Below are positions 29,513-40,076 of a DNA stretch of 64,000 nucleotides, one piece after another; position 1 is the stretch's first letter; each line of letters opens with the position of its first letter. The stretch comes from Dickeya oryzae. Its GTDB lineage: Bacteria; Pseudomonadota; Gammaproteobacteria; Enterobacterales; Enterobacteriaceae. Below the pieces are notes generated by a model. It was not told the origin of the DNA. It saw nothing but the letters and a program-made list of their open reading frames with translations, and ran no database searches. The position numbers and the translations under genes are program-made. The stretch covers positions 310,001-374,000 of the forward strand of contig NZ_SULL01000006.1 in the NCBI RefSeq assembly GCF_009372235.1, read 5' to 3'.

Positions 29513-30946
29513 ATGAAGCAAGGTTTGCAACTCAGGCTCAGCCAGCAACTGGCTATGACACCGCAGTTACAGCAGGCCATCCGCCTGCTGCAGTTGTCCA
29601 CGCTTGAACTCCAGCAGGAAATCCAACAGGCGCTGGAAAGCAACCCGTTGCTGGAGCAGGCCGATATTCATGACGAAGTAGAAACCCAGGAAATCAGTGA
29701 CAGCGAAACGCTGGACACCCGCGAGGCGCTGGAACAAAAAGAGATGCCCGACGAGTTACCGCTCGACGCCGCCTGGGATGAAATCTACACCGCCGGTACG
29801 CCTTCCGGCACCAGCACTGACTACCGTGATGAGGAATTACCGGTCTATCAGGGTGAAACCACGCAGACACTGCAGGATTACCTGATGTGGCAGGTGGAAC
29901 TGACGCCGTTTTCCGATACCGATGCCGCTATCGCTACGTCCATCGTCGACGCGGTAGACAACACCGGTTACCTGACGGTATCGCTGGATGACATCCGTGA
30001 GAGTATCGGCAATGAAGAGGTGACGCTGGAAGAAGTAGAGGCGGTGCTCAAACGTGTGCAGCGCTTTGACCCTGTCGGCGTGGCCGCACGCGATTTGCGC
30101 GAATGTCTGCTGGTACAGCTATCACAGTTCAACAGCGATGTTCCCCGCCTGAGCGAAGCCAGGCTGATTGTCAGCGACTATCTCGATTTACTCGCCAACC
30201 ATGACTTCCGCACCCTGATCCGCACCAGTCGCCTCAAAGAAGACGTATTGAAAGAAGCGTTGGCGCTGATTCAGTCACTGGATCCACGCCCTGGGCAGTC
30301 TATCAATACCGGCGAATCCGAGTATGTCATACCAGACGTCCTGGTGCGCAAGGTCCAGGGTCACTGGACGGTAGAACTCAACACCGACAGCGTGCCACGA
30401 CTGCAAATCAACCAACAGTATGCCGCGCTTGGCAACAGTGCGCGTAACGACAGCGACGGGCAGTTCATTCGCAGTCATTTGCAAGAAGCGCGCTGGCTCA
30501 TCAAGAGTCTGGAAAGCCGTAACGATACCTTGTTGAAAGTCACCCGCTGTATTGTGGAGCAACAACAGGCGTTCTTCGAACACGGTGAAGAATTTATGAA
30601 ACCCATGGTGCTGGCGGATATCGCCCAGGCTGTGGATATGCATGAGTCCACCATTTCCCGCGTGACGACCCAGAAATTTCTGCACAGTCCGCGTGGTATT
30701 TTTGAGCTGAAGTATTTCTTTTCCAGCCACGTCAATACCGACAACGGCGGCGAGGCCTCCTCCACCGCTATCCGTGCGCTGGTAAAAAAACTTATTGCAG
30801 CGGAAAATCCCGCTAAACCGCTGAGCGACAGCAAGCTGACCACTCTGCTTTCCGAACAGGGAATCATTGTGGCCCGCCGTACTGTCGCCAAGTATCGAGA
30901 GTCTTTATCTATCCCGCCGTCAAACCAACGTAAACAGCTGGTTTGA
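29513..30946 (+). CDS. rpoN: RNA polymerase sigma-54 factor
   Basis: RpoN directs RNA polymerase to -24/-12 promoters that need an enhancer-binding activator; targets usually include nitrogen genes and, in soft-rot bacteria, virulence genes. The 477-residue protein has the Gln/Leu-rich region I ([20 protein letters not shown]), an acidic region II, a core-binding domain, a helix-turn-helix ([14 protein letters not shown]) and the RpoN box [10 protein letters not shown] near the C-terminus. It is followed by hpf and the nitrogen PTS genes. Confidence 0.97.
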   Translation: MKQGLQLRLSQQLAMTPQLQQAIRLLQLSTLELQQEIQQALESNPLLEQADIHDEVETQEISDSETLDTREALEQKEMPDELPLDAAWDEIYTAGTPSGTSTDYRDEELPVYQGETTQTLQDYLMWQVELTPFSDTDAAIATSIVDAVDNTGYLTVSLDDIRESIGNEEVTLEEVEAVLKRVQRFDPVGVAARDLRECLLVQLSQFNSDVPRLSEARLIVSDYLDLLANHDFRTLIRTSRLKEDVLKEALALIQSLDPRPGQSINTGESEYVIPDVLVRKVQGHWTVELNTDSVPRLQINQQYAALGNSARNDSDGQFIRSHLQEARWLIKSLESRNDTLLKVTRCIVEQQQAFFEHGEEFMKPMVLADIAQAVDMHESTISRVTTQKFLHSPRGIFELKYFFSSHVNTDNGGEASSTAIRALVKKLIAAENPAKPLSDSKLTTLLSEQGIIVARRTVAKYRESLSIPPSNQRKQLV

Positions 30947-30970
30947 CCCCTACATGAGAAGGAAGACGAT

Positions 30971-31258
30971 ATGCAGCTTAACATTACCGGACACCACGTC
31001 GAAATCACGGATGCTATGCGCGAATTCGTGACCTCAAAATTCGCCAAACTTGAGCAATACTTTGATCGTATCAATCAGGTGTACGTGGTACTGAAAGTGG
31101 AAAAGATCCTGCACATTGCAGATGCCACGATCCATGTCAACGGAGGTGAGCTGCATGCCACATCGGAAGCGGGTGATATGTATGCCGCCATCGATCTGCT
31201 GATCGACAAGCTGGCAAGACAGTTAAACAAACATAAGGATAAACTGAAACAGCACTAA
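30971..31258 (+). CDS. hpf: Ribosome hibernation promoting factor (short form)
   Basis: HPF binds the decoding centre and, with RMF, promotes 100S ribosome dimers in stationary phase. The 95-residue short form matches E. coli: MQLNITGHHVEITDAMREFV, then EAGDMYAAIDLLIDKLARQLNKHKDK. No long C-terminal dimerisation domain is present. It follows rpoN after 24 nt with a GGAAG ribosome site. Confidence 0.96.
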   Translation: MQLNITGHHVEITDAMREFVTSKFAKLEQYFDRINQVYVVLKVEKILHIADATIHVNGGELHATSEAGDMYAAIDLLIDKLARQLNKHKDKLKQH

Positions 31259-31286
31259 TGTTGCCGTTTCAGGTGCAGGGACAGCA

Positions 31287-31316
31287 ACCAGCCTGCTTGC
31301 TCTATGGCAGGCTGGT
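31287..31316. other. Intra-operon hairpin between hpf and ptsN
   Basis: ACCAGCCTGC (31287-31296) pairs perfectly with GCAGGCTGGT (31307-31316), 10-nt loop. No T-run follows. It may set the 3' end of an hpf transcript or control access to the ptsN ribosome site about 20 nt downstream. Confidence 0.7.
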
Positions 31317-31351
31317 AACCGAAGGCAACCGTGTCGTTAAGTGAACGCATC

Positions 31352-31843
31352 ATGAACAACGAGCCCGTTATGCAACTTAGCACCGTCCTCCGTAAGGAGT
31401 GCACGCGTAGCGCCGTCCACTGTCAGAGCAAAAAGCGCGCGCTGGAAATTATCAGTGAACTGGCCGCCAGACAGCTCAATTTGCCGCCGCAGATGGTGTT
31501 TGAAGCCATTCTGACCCGCGAGCGCATGGGCAGTACCGGAATCGGCAATGGTATCGCCATTCCGCACGGCAAGCTGGAGGACGACAATACGCTCGGTGCA
31601 GTCGGCGTCTTTATCCAGCTGGAACAACCGATAGCGTTTGATGCCATCGATAACCAGCCGGTCGATCTGCTTTTTGCCTTGCTGGTTCCCACTGAACAAT
31701 GTAAAACCCATTTGCATACGCTATCGCTTGTCGCCAAACGACTGGCGGATAAAACCGTGTGTAAGCGCCTGCGCGCTGCCCAAAGCGATGAAGAGCTCTA
31801 TCAGATCATGATCGAAGCGGATGATCTGCCCGACCAGCCCTGA
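31352..31843 (+). CDS. ptsN: Nitrogen PTS enzyme IIA(Ntr)
   Basis: PtsN is the terminal phosphoacceptor of the nitrogen PTS (PtsP-NPr-PtsN). Unphosphorylated PtsN inhibits TrkA and stimulates KdpD in E. coli, linking nitrogen with potassium balance. The 163-residue protein carries the phosphorylated His72 in GNGIAIPHGKL. Start at MNNEPVMQLS gives the E. coli length; MQLS six codons on is an alternative. Ribosome site is weak. Confidence 0.95.
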   Translation: MNNEPVMQLSTVLRKECTRSAVHCQSKKRALEIISELAARQLNLPPQMVFEAILTRERMGSTGIGNGIAIPHGKLEDDNTLGAVGVFIQLEQPIAFDAIDNQPVDLLFALLVPTEQCKTHLHTLSLVAKRLADKTVCKRLRAAQSDEELYQIMIEADDLPDQP

Positions 31844-31980
31844 CGGCAGGCTTCGGACGTTATCCAACGTATGAATGGCTCAGGTGTAAGCCTGACAGAT
31901 GCCGGCCTGGCCGGGAAAACGAAGTTAGCTAACTGTGGCGGTGGACATTCACCATCCCGCTGCCAGGGGGGAGTCGTCAG

Positions 31981-32835
31981 ATGGTGCTGATGATTGTCAG
32001 TGGTCGCTCAGGCTCGGGAAAATCCGTAGCGTTGCGCGCGCTGGAAGACATGGGTTTCTATTGTGTAGATAACCTGCCGGTGGTGCTGTTGCCCGAGCTG
32101 GCGCAGACGCTGGCGGAACGGAATATTTCCGCCGCTGTCAGCATTGACGTGCGTAACCTACCGGAAACGCCGGAAGTGCTGGAACATGCCCTGACTCGCC
32201 TGCCACAGAGCTTTTCACCGCAATTGCTGTTTCTGGATGCCGATCGCAACACGCTGATTCGGCGTTACAGCGACACCCGCCGTCTGCATCCTCTTTCCAG
32301 CAAAAACCTGTCGCTGGAAAGCGCTATCGACGAAGAAAATGACCTGCTGGAGCCACTGCGCTCCCGTGCCGACCTTATCATCGATACGTCGGAAATGTCG
32401 GTACATGAACTGGCGGAAATGTTGCGTACCCGTTTGCTCGGCAAGCGCGAGCGTGAACTGACCATGGTATTCGAGTCATTTGGCTACAAACATGGCATTC
32501 CGATTGATGCCGACTACGTGTTTGACGTGCGTTTCCTGCCAAACCCGCACTGGGACCCCAAATTGCGTCCGATGACAGGTCTGGATAAACCGGTGGCGGC
32601 ATTTCTTGACCGACACACCGAGGTCCACAATTTCATTTATCAGACCCGCAGCTACCTGGAACTGTGGCTACCGATGCTGGAAACCAACAATCGCAGCTAC
32701 CTTACCGTCGCTATCGGTTGTACCGGCGGTAAACACCGCTCCGTCTACATCGCGGAACAACTGGCGGACTACTTTCGCTCCCGTGGCAAGAATGTGCAGT
32801 CACGCCACCGAACGCTGGAAAAACGTAAATCATGA
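31981..32835 (+). CDS. rapZ: RNase adaptor protein RapZ
   Basis: RapZ delivers sRNA GlmZ to RNase E and senses glucosamine-6-phosphate, adjusting GlmS level for envelope precursors. The 284-residue protein has Walker A GRSGSGKS (8-15) and the C-terminal RNA-binding domain with [11 protein letters not shown] and a basic end ([11 protein letters not shown]). It lies 137 bp after ptsN, with a potential local promoter, and overlaps npr by 4 nt. Confidence 0.96.
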   Translation: MVLMIVSGRSGSGKSVALRALEDMGFYCVDNLPVVLLPELAQTLAERNISAAVSIDVRNLPETPEVLEHALTRLPQSFSPQLLFLDADRNTLIRRYSDTRRLHPLSSKNLSLESAIDEENDLLEPLRSRADLIIDTSEMSVHELAEMLRTRLLGKRERELTMVFESFGYKHGIPIDADYVFDVRFLPNPHWDPKLRPMTGLDKPVAAFLDRHTEVHNFIYQTRSYLELWLPMLETNNRSYLTVAIGCTGGKHRSVYIAEQLADYFRSRGKNVQSRHRTLEKRKS

Positions 32836-33104
32836 CCGTCAGGCAAACTGTTGAAGTGAAAAACCGCTTAGGGATGCACGCGCGCCCGGCCATGAAACTG
32901 TTCGAGCTGGTGCAAAGTTTTGATGCTGAGGTGTTGCTACGCAACGAAAGCGGCACCGAGGCTGATGCCAGTAGTGTCATTGCCATGCTGATGCTGGATT
33001 CCGCCAAAGGCCGCCATATCGAAGTGGAAGTCACCGGCCCGGATGAAGAGCAAGCACTGGCTGCTGTCATTCAGCTGTTTGAAGCCGGGTTTGACGAAGA
33101 TTAA
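32832..33104 (+). CDS. npr: Nitrogen PTS phosphocarrier NPr
   Basis: NPr (PtsO) is an HPr-like protein that transfers phosphate from PtsP to PtsN. The 90-residue protein has the active His16 in [11 protein letters not shown]. It also has the second conserved helix ([15 protein letters not shown]). Its ATG overlaps the rapZ stop (ATGA), so translation is coupled. It ends the operon; a hairpin-type terminator lies about 130 nt on. Confidence 0.96.
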   Translation: MTVRQTVEVKNRLGMHARPAMKLFELVQSFDAEVLLRNESGTEADASSVIAMLMLDSAKGRHIEVEVTGPDEEQALAAVIQLFEAGFDED

Positions 33105-33122
33105 TCTGCCGCTGTCCCCTCC

Positions 33123-33141
33123 GATGGCGCAAGTCGCCATC
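33123..33141. other. Small hairpin after npr
   Basis: GATGGCG and CGCCATC form a 7-bp stem around CAAGT, 19 nt after the npr stop. No T-run follows; it may be an mRNA 3' end stabiliser. Confidence 0.45.
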
Positions 33142-33162
33142 TGTGATCCCTGTCGATTCCTG

Positions 33163-33188
33163 TTTATGCGGTACGTTTTTATGCGGTA
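33163..33188. repeat. Tandem 11-bp repeat upstream of rnk
   Basis: TTTATGCGGTA occurs twice (33163-33173, 33178-33188) with 4 bp between. No function is evident. Confidence 0.5.
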
Positions 33189-33236
33189 AGTTCCCTGCAT
33201 CCCTGATACCATCGGATTAACTTATACCAACTTATG

Positions 33237-33266
33237 CCCCTGCCCTTCACGGCGGGGGTGTTGTTA
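33237..33266 (+). terminator. Terminator-like hairpin before rnk
   Basis: CCCCTGCC pairs with GGCGGGGG (one G-U) around CTTCAC, followed by TGTTGTTAT. It probably ends the rpoN-npr transcript; being only about 37 nt from the rnk ATG, it could instead act as an attenuator in the rnk leader. Confidence 0.6.
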
Positions 33267-33294
33267 TCTGCTATTGCAAAAACTGGAGAAACAT

Positions 33295-33705
33295 ATGGAC
33301 AAACCGCACCTGACGATTAGCGAGCTGGATGCCGAACGCCTGGATGCGCTGCTGGAACAACCCGCTTTTGCCGATACAGAGGTTGCGCAGGCTCTGAGCG
33401 AGGAACTGGATCGGGCGGACATCGTTCAGCCGGTCGAGATGCCCGCTGATGTCGTCACCATGAACAGCAGAGTCCGGTTCCGCGATCTACTCACCGCAGA
33501 AGAACATATCCGCACGCTGGTCTATCCGGCCAGTCTGAAGGACAGCCGGGAACAAATTTCGGTGATGGCACCATTGGGGGCAGCACTGCTCGGCATGCAT
33601 GTCGGCAACAGCATTGCGTGGCCGCTGCCTAACGGCGAAGAAACGCGTATTGAAGTGATTGAGCTGCTCTACCAGCCGGAAGCAGCAGGTGAGTACCACC
33701 GCTAA
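33295..33705 (+). CDS. rnk: Nucleoside diphosphate kinase regulator Rnk
   Basis: Rnk is a GreA/GreB-like protein that binds RNA polymerase but lacks full cleavage-factor function; in E. coli it affects nucleotide pools. The 136-residue protein has a short N-terminal coiled coil ([15 protein letters not shown]) and the C-terminal FKBP-like domain ([38 protein letters not shown]). Start at MDKPHLTI follows a GGAG site. In E. coli rnk is located elsewhere, so its place beside npr differs. Confidence 0.93.
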   Translation: MDKPHLTISELDAERLDALLEQPAFADTEVAQALSEELDRADIVQPVEMPADVVTMNSRVRFRDLLTAEEHIRTLVYPASLKDSREQISVMAPLGAALLGMHVGNSIAWPLPNGEETRIEVIELLYQPEAAGEYHR

Positions 33706-33725
33706 TCAAACCGTTATCTGCCAAA

Positions 33726-33750
33726 CGGCTGCCCTGATATCGGGCAGCCG
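33726..33750. terminator. Hairpin between convergent rnk and pmbA
   Basis: CGGCTGCCC and GGGCAGCCG form a perfect 9-bp stem with a TGATATC loop. T-runs are poor on both sides. It probably serves both converging genes. Confidence 0.6.
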
Positions 33751-33767
33751 ATCAATAAAGCCAGACG

Positions 33768-35108
33768 TTATACCCCAGCAATCTTCATCGACGGCAGTAA
33801 CACCGAACCGCACTGGATATTACTGCGCGTTTCGATATCATCCCCGATGGTCACCATATTACGCAGCATATCTTTCAGGTTACCGGCAATCGTGATTTCA
33901 CTCACCGGGTACTGAATCTCGCCGTTTTCTACCCAGAAACCGGAAGCACCGCGGGAATAATCCCCGGTGACCGCGCTGACCCCTTGCCCCATCAAACTGG
34001 TGACCAGCAGACCGGTACCCAGCTCCTTGAGCATGCCGTCAAAATCCAGCCCACGTCCGGCAATGTGCCAGTTATGAATGCCACCCGCATGGCCGGTGCT
34101 CTTCATGCCCAATTTCCGACCCGCATAGGTGGTCAGCAACCAGGTTTGCAGCACGCCGTCTTTGACTATATCCCGCTGTTCGGTACGCACGCCCTCGCTG
34201 TCAAACGGCGTGGAGGCCAGCCCTTTGCGCAAATGCGGTAACTCCTGAATGGTCAGCCATTCCGGCAAAATCTGTTTGCCCAGGCTATCCAACAGGAAAG
34301 TGGATTTCCGGTAGACGTTGCCACCGCTGATAGCACCGACTAAATGACCGAACAGGCCGGTTGCCACCTCGGCGGCGAACATCACCGGAGCCTGCATCGT
34401 CGCCAGCTTACGCGGCGACAGACGTGCCAGTGTGCGGCGCGCGCACTCTTGCCCTACCCATGCCGGAGATTGCAAGTCGCCCAGCGCACGACCGATGGTA
34501 TAAGCGTAATCGCGCTCCATATCGCCATTGTGCTCAGCAATGACGCTAACCGACATGGAATGGCGACTGGAGCAGTAGCTCTGCAACATACCGTGGCTGT
34601 TGCCGAATACCTTGATACCGTAGTGACTGTTGAAGCTGCCGCCTTCGGTATTGGTGATGCGTTTATCGGCTTTCAGCGCCGCCTGCTCGGCGGCGGCGGC
34701 CAGTTCGATACCGCGATCGGCATCCAGTTCAGCCGGGTGGAATAAATCCAGGTCTGGCGCGTCAAACGCCAGTAGCTCCTTGTCTGCCGGGCCGGCAAAA
34801 GGGTCAACCGAGGTATAACGAGCAATATCCAGCGCCGCCTGCACTGTGCGTGCGATAGCGTCCGGACTCATATCCGTGGATGACGCGCTACCTTTACGCT
34901 GCTGATAGTAAACGGTAATGCCAAGCGCGCCATCGCTGTTGAATTCGACGTTTTCAACTTCACCATACCGGGAGCTGACGCTGATACCGGTTGTTTTCGT
35001 GACGGCAACTTCCGCCGCATCAGAACCGGCACGGGCCAGTTCCAGCGCCTGTGATACCGCCTGTTCCAGCACTTTACGCTGTTCTGCAACCTGAGTGATT
35101 ATTGTCAT
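33768..35108 (-). CDS. pmbA: TldE/PmbA metalloprotease subunit
   Basis: PmbA (TldE) pairs with TldD to form a zinc protease that matures peptides such as microcin B17 and degrades the CcdA antitoxin in E. coli. The 446-residue protein shows [45 protein letters not shown] and GNDIETRSN-type segments of the family, and lacks the HExxxH motif, as expected for the TldE subunit. Start at [10 protein letters not shown]. TldD is encoded about 7 kb away in the same window. Confidence 0.95.
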   Translation of the reverse strand: MTIITQVAEQRKVLEQAVSQALELARAGSDAAEVAVTKTTGISVSSRYGEVENVEFNSDGALGITVYYQQRKGSASSTDMSPDAIARTVQAALDIARYTSVDPFAGPADKELLAFDAPDLDLFHPAELDADRGIELAAAAEQAALKADKRITNTEGGSFNSHYGIKVFGNSHGMLQSYCSSRHSMSVSVIAEHNGDMERDYAYTIGRALGDLQSPAWVGQECARRTLARLSPRKLATMQAPVMFAAEVATGLFGHLVGAISGGNVYRKSTFLLDSLGKQILPEWLTIQELPHLRKGLASTPFDSEGVRTEQRDIVKDGVLQTWLLTTYAGRKLGMKSTGHAGGIHNWHIAGRGLDFDGMLKELGTGLLVTSLMGQGVSAVTGDYSRGASGFWVENGEIQYPVSEITIAGNLKDMLRNMVTIGDDIETRSNIQCGSVLLPSMKIAGV

Positions 35109-35298
35109 CGATTTGCCATAATGAGTAAGAAAACATTCAGATAATCTATGATGCAACGAATGCTGTCCGCCTGCTATTCGTTACCTGACCTCAGTTTTAC
35201 CATGAGGTAACCTGAGATTGAGTCTAACAGGATCGGCGGACAATTTCGCACAAAGCCCATAACCTGATAGGATCAGCCTCTTTTATTGGGGAGCTACC

Positions 35299-35847
35299 AT
35301 GAACAAACATCCCGAAGACTGGCAGGACGAGATCCCTGACGCCAGCCAGGACGATGAAGACGAAGAGATAATCTGGGTCAGCAAAAGCGAGATTAAACGC
35401 GATGCCGAAGCCCTTAAAGCGCTGGGTGCCGAATTGGTCGAACTGGGTAAAAACGCGCTGGAACGCATTCCGCTGGATGATGATCTGCGCGCCGCGATTG
35501 AGCTGGCGCAGCGCATCACCAAAGAAGGCCGCCGTCGCCAGTTGCAGTTGATCGGCAAAATGCTGCGCGCCCGCGACCCGGAGCCGATTCAGACCGCACT
35601 GGACAAACTGCGTAACCGCCATAACCAGCAGGTATCACTATTCCACAAGCTGGAACAATTGCGCGACAGATTGATAGCCGAAGGTGATGGCGCAGTTCCT
35701 GACATCCTTGCGCTTTACCCGCAGGCCGACCGCCAGCAACTGCGCTCGCTGGTGCGTAACGCCCAAAAAGAAAAAGCGGCCAACAAGCCCCCCAAATCAG
35801 CCCGGCAGATTTTCCAGTATCTACGCGAACTGGCAGAAGCGGAGTGA
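35299..35847 (+). CDS. darP: Ribosome-associated protein DarP (YjgA, DUF615)
   Basis: DarP assists late maturation of the 50S subunit (peptidyl-transferase centre region) in E. coli. The 182-residue protein is highly charged, with an acidic N-terminus ([21 protein letters not shown]) and helical basic segments ([27 protein letters not shown]). An AGGGGAG-like site (GGGGAG) precedes the ATG. It is divergent from pmbA; the same pairing occurs in E. coli. Confidence 0.94.
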   Translation: MNKHPEDWQDEIPDASQDDEDEEIIWVSKSEIKRDAEALKALGAELVELGKNALERIPLDDDLRAAIELAQRITKEGRRRQLQLIGKMLRARDPEPIQTALDKLRNRHNQQVSLFHKLEQLRDRLIAEGDGAVPDILALYPQADRQQLRSLVRNAQKEKAANKPPKSARQIFQYLRELAEAE

Positions 35848-35860
35848 TTTCAGACCGGCC

Positions 35861-35892
35861 TCGGTGAGGCTGCCGACAAACAGCCTCACCGA
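35861..35892. terminator. Hairpin between convergent darP and the LysE-type gene
   Basis: A perfect 12-bp stem, TCGGTGAGGCTG and CAGCCTCACCGA, closes CCGACAAA. No T-run is seen, so it is a weak terminator or mRNA-protecting structure for both genes. Confidence 0.65.
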
Positions 35893-35907
35893 CACCGGGT
35901 AGGGGAA

Positions 35908-36534
35908 TTATTTGGTTGATGCCACCAGTGCAGAGCCTGCAAAAATAAACAGGGTGCCGGTCGCACGGTTAAACAACCGCAAGCGTCGTGGGTGAGTAAA
36001 CAGCGTGGAGACACGGTTCCCCATACAGGCGTAAGTAAACATGATGCTGCAATCCAGCACCGCCCAGGTCAACGCCAGCAATGCAAACTGCATCGCCTGC
36101 GGCGCACCCGTGTCGATAAAATTGGGAAACAGTGCGGCAAAAAACAGGATGTCTTTGGGATTACTGACGCCCACCATAAAACCACGTCGATACAACCCCA
36201 GCGCCCCTGGTGCACTCTCTTCTACCTCAGAGGAAGGCGTCAGGGTGTTTTCCTGCGTTCGCCAGGCGGAAATACCGAGCCAAATCAGGTAGAGCGCCCC
36301 CACGACTTTGAGTACCAGAAACGCCGTCGCCGATGCGGCCAGCACTGCACCCAACCCCAGTGCCGACGCGGTCATCAGCAACAGTGAACCGGTCGCGCCG
36401 CCCAATATAGTCGCCAGTGCACGTCGTTGCCCGTAGCGCAAACCATGCGTCATACTGAGTAAGGCCGATGGCCCCGGAACCGCAATCAACACGGTGATCA
36501 CACCGAGGTAAACCAGCCAAAGATGCAGTGTCAT
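35908..36534 (-). CDS. LysE/RhtB-family amino acid exporter
   Basis: The 208-residue protein has about six membrane segments and the family pattern PGPSALLSMTHGLRYGQRRALATILGGATGS near the start, followed by LGISAWR and GVSNPKDILFF. Members export amino acids such as lysine, threonine or homoserine lactone. The substrate cannot be called. Start at ATG 36534; an ATG eight codons upstream is possible. It stands alone, divergent from the DUF1543 gene. Confidence 0.88.
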   Translation of the reverse strand: MTLHLWLVYLGVITVLIAVPGPSALLSMTHGLRYGQRRALATILGGATGSLLLMTASALGLGAVLAASATAFLVLKVVGALYLIWLGISAWRTQENTLTPSSEVEESAPGALGLYRRGFMVGVSNPKDILFFAALFPNFIDTGAPQAMQFALLALTWAVLDCSIMFTYACMGNRVSTLFTHPRRLRLFNRATGTLFIFAGSALVASTK

Positions 36535-36649
36535 TATCCTGTTTTCCGTTGATATCAATTTATTTTACAAGCGGTTAATTCAACCGCTTTGTTACACAAT
36601 CAGTAATACAGCGAAAATAGCAGACCCAAACCAGGAGGAACCACGGCGC

Positions 36650-37150
36650 ATGACAACGCTATTTATGTATTACGTGGGCGGGCGCGCCCAGGGTGCGAAT
36701 ATCGAATTGCATGACATCCAGTTCGCCGCGGTGGAACACCCACAAGATGGGTTTCCCCTCTTAAAAGCCAACTGGTTCGGCGATAAGAACCAGATCCACG
36801 TCGATAGCTATACCCCCTGCCATTGGGCAGACGGCTATGATATCACGCTCAGCCGCCAGCCGTTTCAGGGCAGAGAAAAACTCTGGTTCATCAATATGGG
36901 GGGCTATCTGCCGCACAATCCGGCGGAGGTGCATCAGTTCGGGCTGTTTGTCGCAACGAATGCGGAGCAGGCTAAACAACGGGCCAAAGCGGTACTACTG
37001 ACCGACGTGTTCCAGCAGCACAAGGACGACCTGTGCGATGTGGACGACTGCCTGCCGCTCACGCTGCTGGACCGCTGGTATATCCACCTCACCGCGAACC
37101 CTGCCGGGCAGGTTTCGCCACCTCTGTGGCAAGGTTACCATCCGCTGTAA
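36650..37150 (+). CDS. DUF1543-domain protein
   Basis: The 166-residue protein begins FMYYVGGRAQGANIELHDIQF, the pattern of DUF1543, a family of unknown function. It is soluble, with no signal peptide or membrane segment. A second related stretch (HWADGYDITLSRQPFQG, LWFINMGGY) suggests two similar halves. An AGGAGG site precedes the ATG. It converges with aaeB, with only 6 bp between the stop codons and no terminator. I cannot propose a function. Confidence 0.8.
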   Translation: MTTLFMYYVGGRAQGANIELHDIQFAAVEHPQDGFPLLKANWFGDKNQIHVDSYTPCHWADGYDITLSRQPFQGREKLWFINMGGYLPHNPAEVHQFGLFVATNAEQAKQRAKAVLLTDVFQQHKDDLCDVDDCLPLTLLDRWYIHLTANPAGQVSPPLWQGYHPL

Positions 37151-37156
37151 TGCGGT

Positions 37157-39109
37157 TTAGTCGCCGAGCGCATGTTGATGGCGATGCAACAACGCGGTGA
37201 GCCGGCCAACCGCATCAATCGCCTCATCCGACACCTGGTGGTCGCGCAACAGTTGCTGGTACTCATCCATTTGTGCCAGTAATCGGGAAAAATGCAGGCT
37301 ACGATCGCGAGTAGCACCGATGACCTGCTCGGCCGTCGCTCTCATCTGGCGGTGAAATGCGGACAGTGTCGGGCTGACCGGCAGCACCAGCGTCCGCAGG
37401 CGCTGGTGCATCATGATAAGCGACAGCGCCAGGCGATATTTGCCGATTTCACCGGGAAACAGGTTGAGCAACAAAAACAGGTGTTGGTACAGCGCGGGCA
37501 GGTGGTTCTCCTGACGCCGTGCCGGTCGGGTCGACAACGCCGATACTGCACCAAACACGAACCGGTTAAGTAGTGTACGGCCCGTTTGCTCGCGGGTATT
37601 GTCACGAATAAGCAGGATAACGCTCAATGCCAGAATACAGCCAATCACCTGACCAATCGCATTATCCAGAAACTGGGACAGATTAAACTGCATCGGGTTG
37701 CTGAGTACCATGATGTTGATGGTACTGGCCAACGCCCCCAACGACCCCAAACGTCGCTTCTGTACCTCAATGCCTATCACAAACGCGACACCACCGAGGC
37801 TCAGACACAGTAATAGCAGGCTTTGCTGGGTAGACGGCAACACCAGCATGAACATCAGCGCACCCAGCGGCAATGCCACCAGCGTACCAATCAGAAAATC
37901 TTTCGCCGCCACCAGTGGATTGGGTAAGCGCATCGCCAGCGAGGTCACCACCGCCAGCATCACCATACAAACGCTCCCTGATGTCCAGCCGGTCCACAAC
38001 CAGAACAAGCATCCAAGTCCTGTGGCGACCGTCGTACGCACGCCGTTGATCATGGCATGGTGGGTTTCCGCCGAACTGGCCTTGACCGGGATATCCGCCT
38101 CCAGTAATGCCGCTTCACTCTGGCTGATGCGTACGTTAGTTTTCACGCCTTTCGCCAATAATTGGTAGCGTGCCGCCGCCCCCAGCCAGCTCACCAGTGT
38201 TGGCGGCAGACTGCGGCTGTGCGCCGCTGCCAGGTGGCGTAACTGCCGTAAACGCCGCTGTACGTCGGCGGGGGTCTCTGCCGGTTGCTCCAGCATCACG
38301 GCGATCGCCCCTTTGACGGCGTCTGGGTGGTCTTGCAGCGTCAGGCGGGTTTCGCACGCCTGGGTAATCATGACCCAGGATTGGGTCAACAGCGTGGTTA
38401 TGCGGCGGCTGGCACCCTGCCAGCGTGACGATTCCATCATCAGTACACTACGCATTCCGTTGATAGCATGCGTTTTACGCACCAGACCGTTCCAGACGGC
38501 GTCCAGTTCCTCTTTTGATATGCCATTCACGCAACGTTGCAGTAAGTGATATTGCCCTATCAACAGCTCTTCCACCGCACGGTCGATCTCCTGTTTGATC
38601 GATCGGGGTGAAAACAGCAGGTCAGCCAGAATGGCACAAACGATACCCAGCACGATTTCGCTGCATCGCTCCACCGCAAATTGCAAAATACGCAACGGCT
38701 CGCTCTGACTGGTCACGACAATAATCAGCGTCGTGTACCCTGCCAGTGCAAACACATAGGCGTTCTCTACTTTTACCAGCGACGAAATCCATACACAGAC
38801 ACCGGCCCACAAGCAGCACAACAGCAGCATCAATGCGGGTGCCCGAACAGTGGCGATGATAATCACCAACGCGCCAATACAGCCGATAAACGTACCGATC
38901 ACCCTGAGCATGCCACGGTGACGAATGGCACCAGAAAACGGGTCTCCACCAGCCGCAAAAGCCGGCCCCGCCGCCACAATGGCAGCGGTCAATACCGCCC
39001 AGCGCGGGGTTTCCAGTTGCAGGTGAAAACCCAGCACCAGCGACAATACGACGGCGGTACTGAGTTTGAACGCAAACCGCAGGCGTAAAAACGCGGGTCT
39101 GTTGATCAT
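37157..39109 (-). CDS. aaeB: p-Hydroxybenzoic acid efflux pump subunit AaeB
   Basis: AaeB is the inner-membrane pump (FUSC/ArAE family) that exports aromatic carboxylic acids with AaeA. The 650-residue protein has two groups of about five membrane segments at the N-terminus (about 15-180) and in the middle (about 365-510), each followed by a soluble helical part. The motif [24 protein letters not shown] in the first membrane block is typical. It is last in aaeXAB. A pump for plant phenolics fits a plant-associated lifestyle, an inference. Confidence 0.95.
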   Translation of the reverse strand: MINRPAFLRLRFAFKLSTAVVLSLVLGFHLQLETPRWAVLTAAIVAAGPAFAAGGDPFSGAIRHRGMLRVIGTFIGCIGALVIIIATVRAPALMLLLCCLWAGVCVWISSLVKVENAYVFALAGYTTLIIVVTSQSEPLRILQFAVERCSEIVLGIVCAILADLLFSPRSIKQEIDRAVEELLIGQYHLLQRCVNGISKEELDAVWNGLVRKTHAINGMRSVLMMESSRWQGASRRITTLLTQSWVMITQACETRLTLQDHPDAVKGAIAVMLEQPAETPADVQRRLRQLRHLAAAHSRSLPPTLVSWLGAAARYQLLAKGVKTNVRISQSEAALLEADIPVKASSAETHHAMINGVRTTVATGLGCLFWLWTGWTSGSVCMVMLAVVTSLAMRLPNPLVAAKDFLIGTLVALPLGALMFMLVLPSTQQSLLLLCLSLGGVAFVIGIEVQKRRLGSLGALASTINIMVLSNPMQFNLSQFLDNAIGQVIGCILALSVILLIRDNTREQTGRTLLNRFVFGAVSALSTRPARRQENHLPALYQHLFLLLNLFPGEIGKYRLALSLIMMHQRLRTLVLPVSPTLSAFHRQMRATAEQVIGATRDRSLHFSRLLAQMDEYQQLLRDHQVSDEAIDAVGRLTALLHRHQHALGD

Positions 39110-39121
39110 AAGAAGACTCGC

Positions 39122-40069
39122 TTAGCCAAACTCACGCAGGCGGTGTAGCAGTTGCAGCAGCGGCGACATCGGCGTGGTGTTGCGGGTATGTTCACCGGTC
39201 ACCACCACGGTGGCGGTGGTTCCAGCCGGATACAGGTCGCCCCATTGCTGTTCGAGGCGAATTTTTACCGGTACCCGTTGCGCCAGCCGTACCCATTCCA
39301 GATTGGAGTCCACCGTCGCCAGGCCTTTGATATCAGAGGAACTGCTGCTGTTGGTGACCCCCGCCGCTATGCTGTCCACCGAGCCGAACAAAATCTGGTT
39401 GCTGCCCAGCGGTGTGATTTCCACCCGATAACCGGGGCGTACACCCGCCAGTTTGGTTTCTTCCATGTAGGCCAGCAGATAGAACGAATCTTTCTTCACC
39501 AGCGCCACCGCCGTAGAACCACGGGTAATGAACTCACCGGCATGCACATGTAAATTAGTAACCCAGCCATCCGACGGGGCTCTCACCACGGTGCGCACCA
39601 GATCGAGCTTCGCCTGTTCCAGTTCAGCCTGTGCCTTCGCCAGTTGGTGCTGTGTGGTCTGCAACGCATTGCCGGATTGTTCTATTTCTTCGCGCGACAT
39701 CGCCTGCACGCCTAAGTGTAAACGGCGCGCCGATTCTCGTTTTTTCTCATCGACCAGCGCCTGATAATAGCCCACATCAGCCTGAGCCTCTTCCAGAGCC
39801 TGCTGGTAACGTGGTTGATCGATAACGAACAACACATCGCCTTGTTTCACCGGCTGGTTATCCTGCACTTTTACCTCGGTCAACAGGCCGCTGACATCGG
39901 GGGCTATCGCGACGACATCGGCGCTAAAACGGGCGTCACGCGTCCAGGGAGATTCGGTGTAAAACGACCATACGCGCACCAGTGCTACCGCCGCCAACAA
40001 CACCAGCAACAGTGTTATTGCCATGCGGCTGAATTTTTTGACCATCACTTTCACAACAGATGTTTTCAC
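39122..40069 (-). CDS. aaeA: p-Hydroxybenzoic acid efflux pump membrane-fusion subunit AaeA
   Basis: AaeA is the periplasmic adaptor anchored to the inner membrane that works with AaeB. The 315-residue protein has an N-terminal membrane segment followed by [24 protein letters not shown], a lipoyl/hairpin region ([37 protein letters not shown]) and a beta-barrel. The start is GTG at 40069: GAGG lies 5 nt upstream and the encoded MKTS... aligns with E. coli MKTLIRKFSR. An ATG at 40045 would skip part of the conserved start. It begins 7 nt after the aaeX stop. Confidence 0.93.
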   Translation of the reverse strand: MKTSVVKVMVKKFSRMAITLLLVLLAAVALVRVWSFYTESPWTRDARFSADVVAIAPDVSGLLTEVKVQDNQPVKQGDVLFVIDQPRYQQALEEAQADVGYYQALVDEKKRESARRLHLGVQAMSREEIEQSGNALQTTQHQLAKAQAELEQAKLDLVRTVVRAPSDGWVTNLHVHAGEFITRGSTAVALVKKDSFYLLAYMEETKLAGVRPGYRVEITPLGSNQILFGSVDSIAAGVTNSSSSSDIKGLATVDSNLEWVRLAQRVPVKIRLEQQWGDLYPAGTTATVVVTGEHTRNTTPMSPLLQLLHRLREFG

Positions 40070-40076
40070 AACAACC

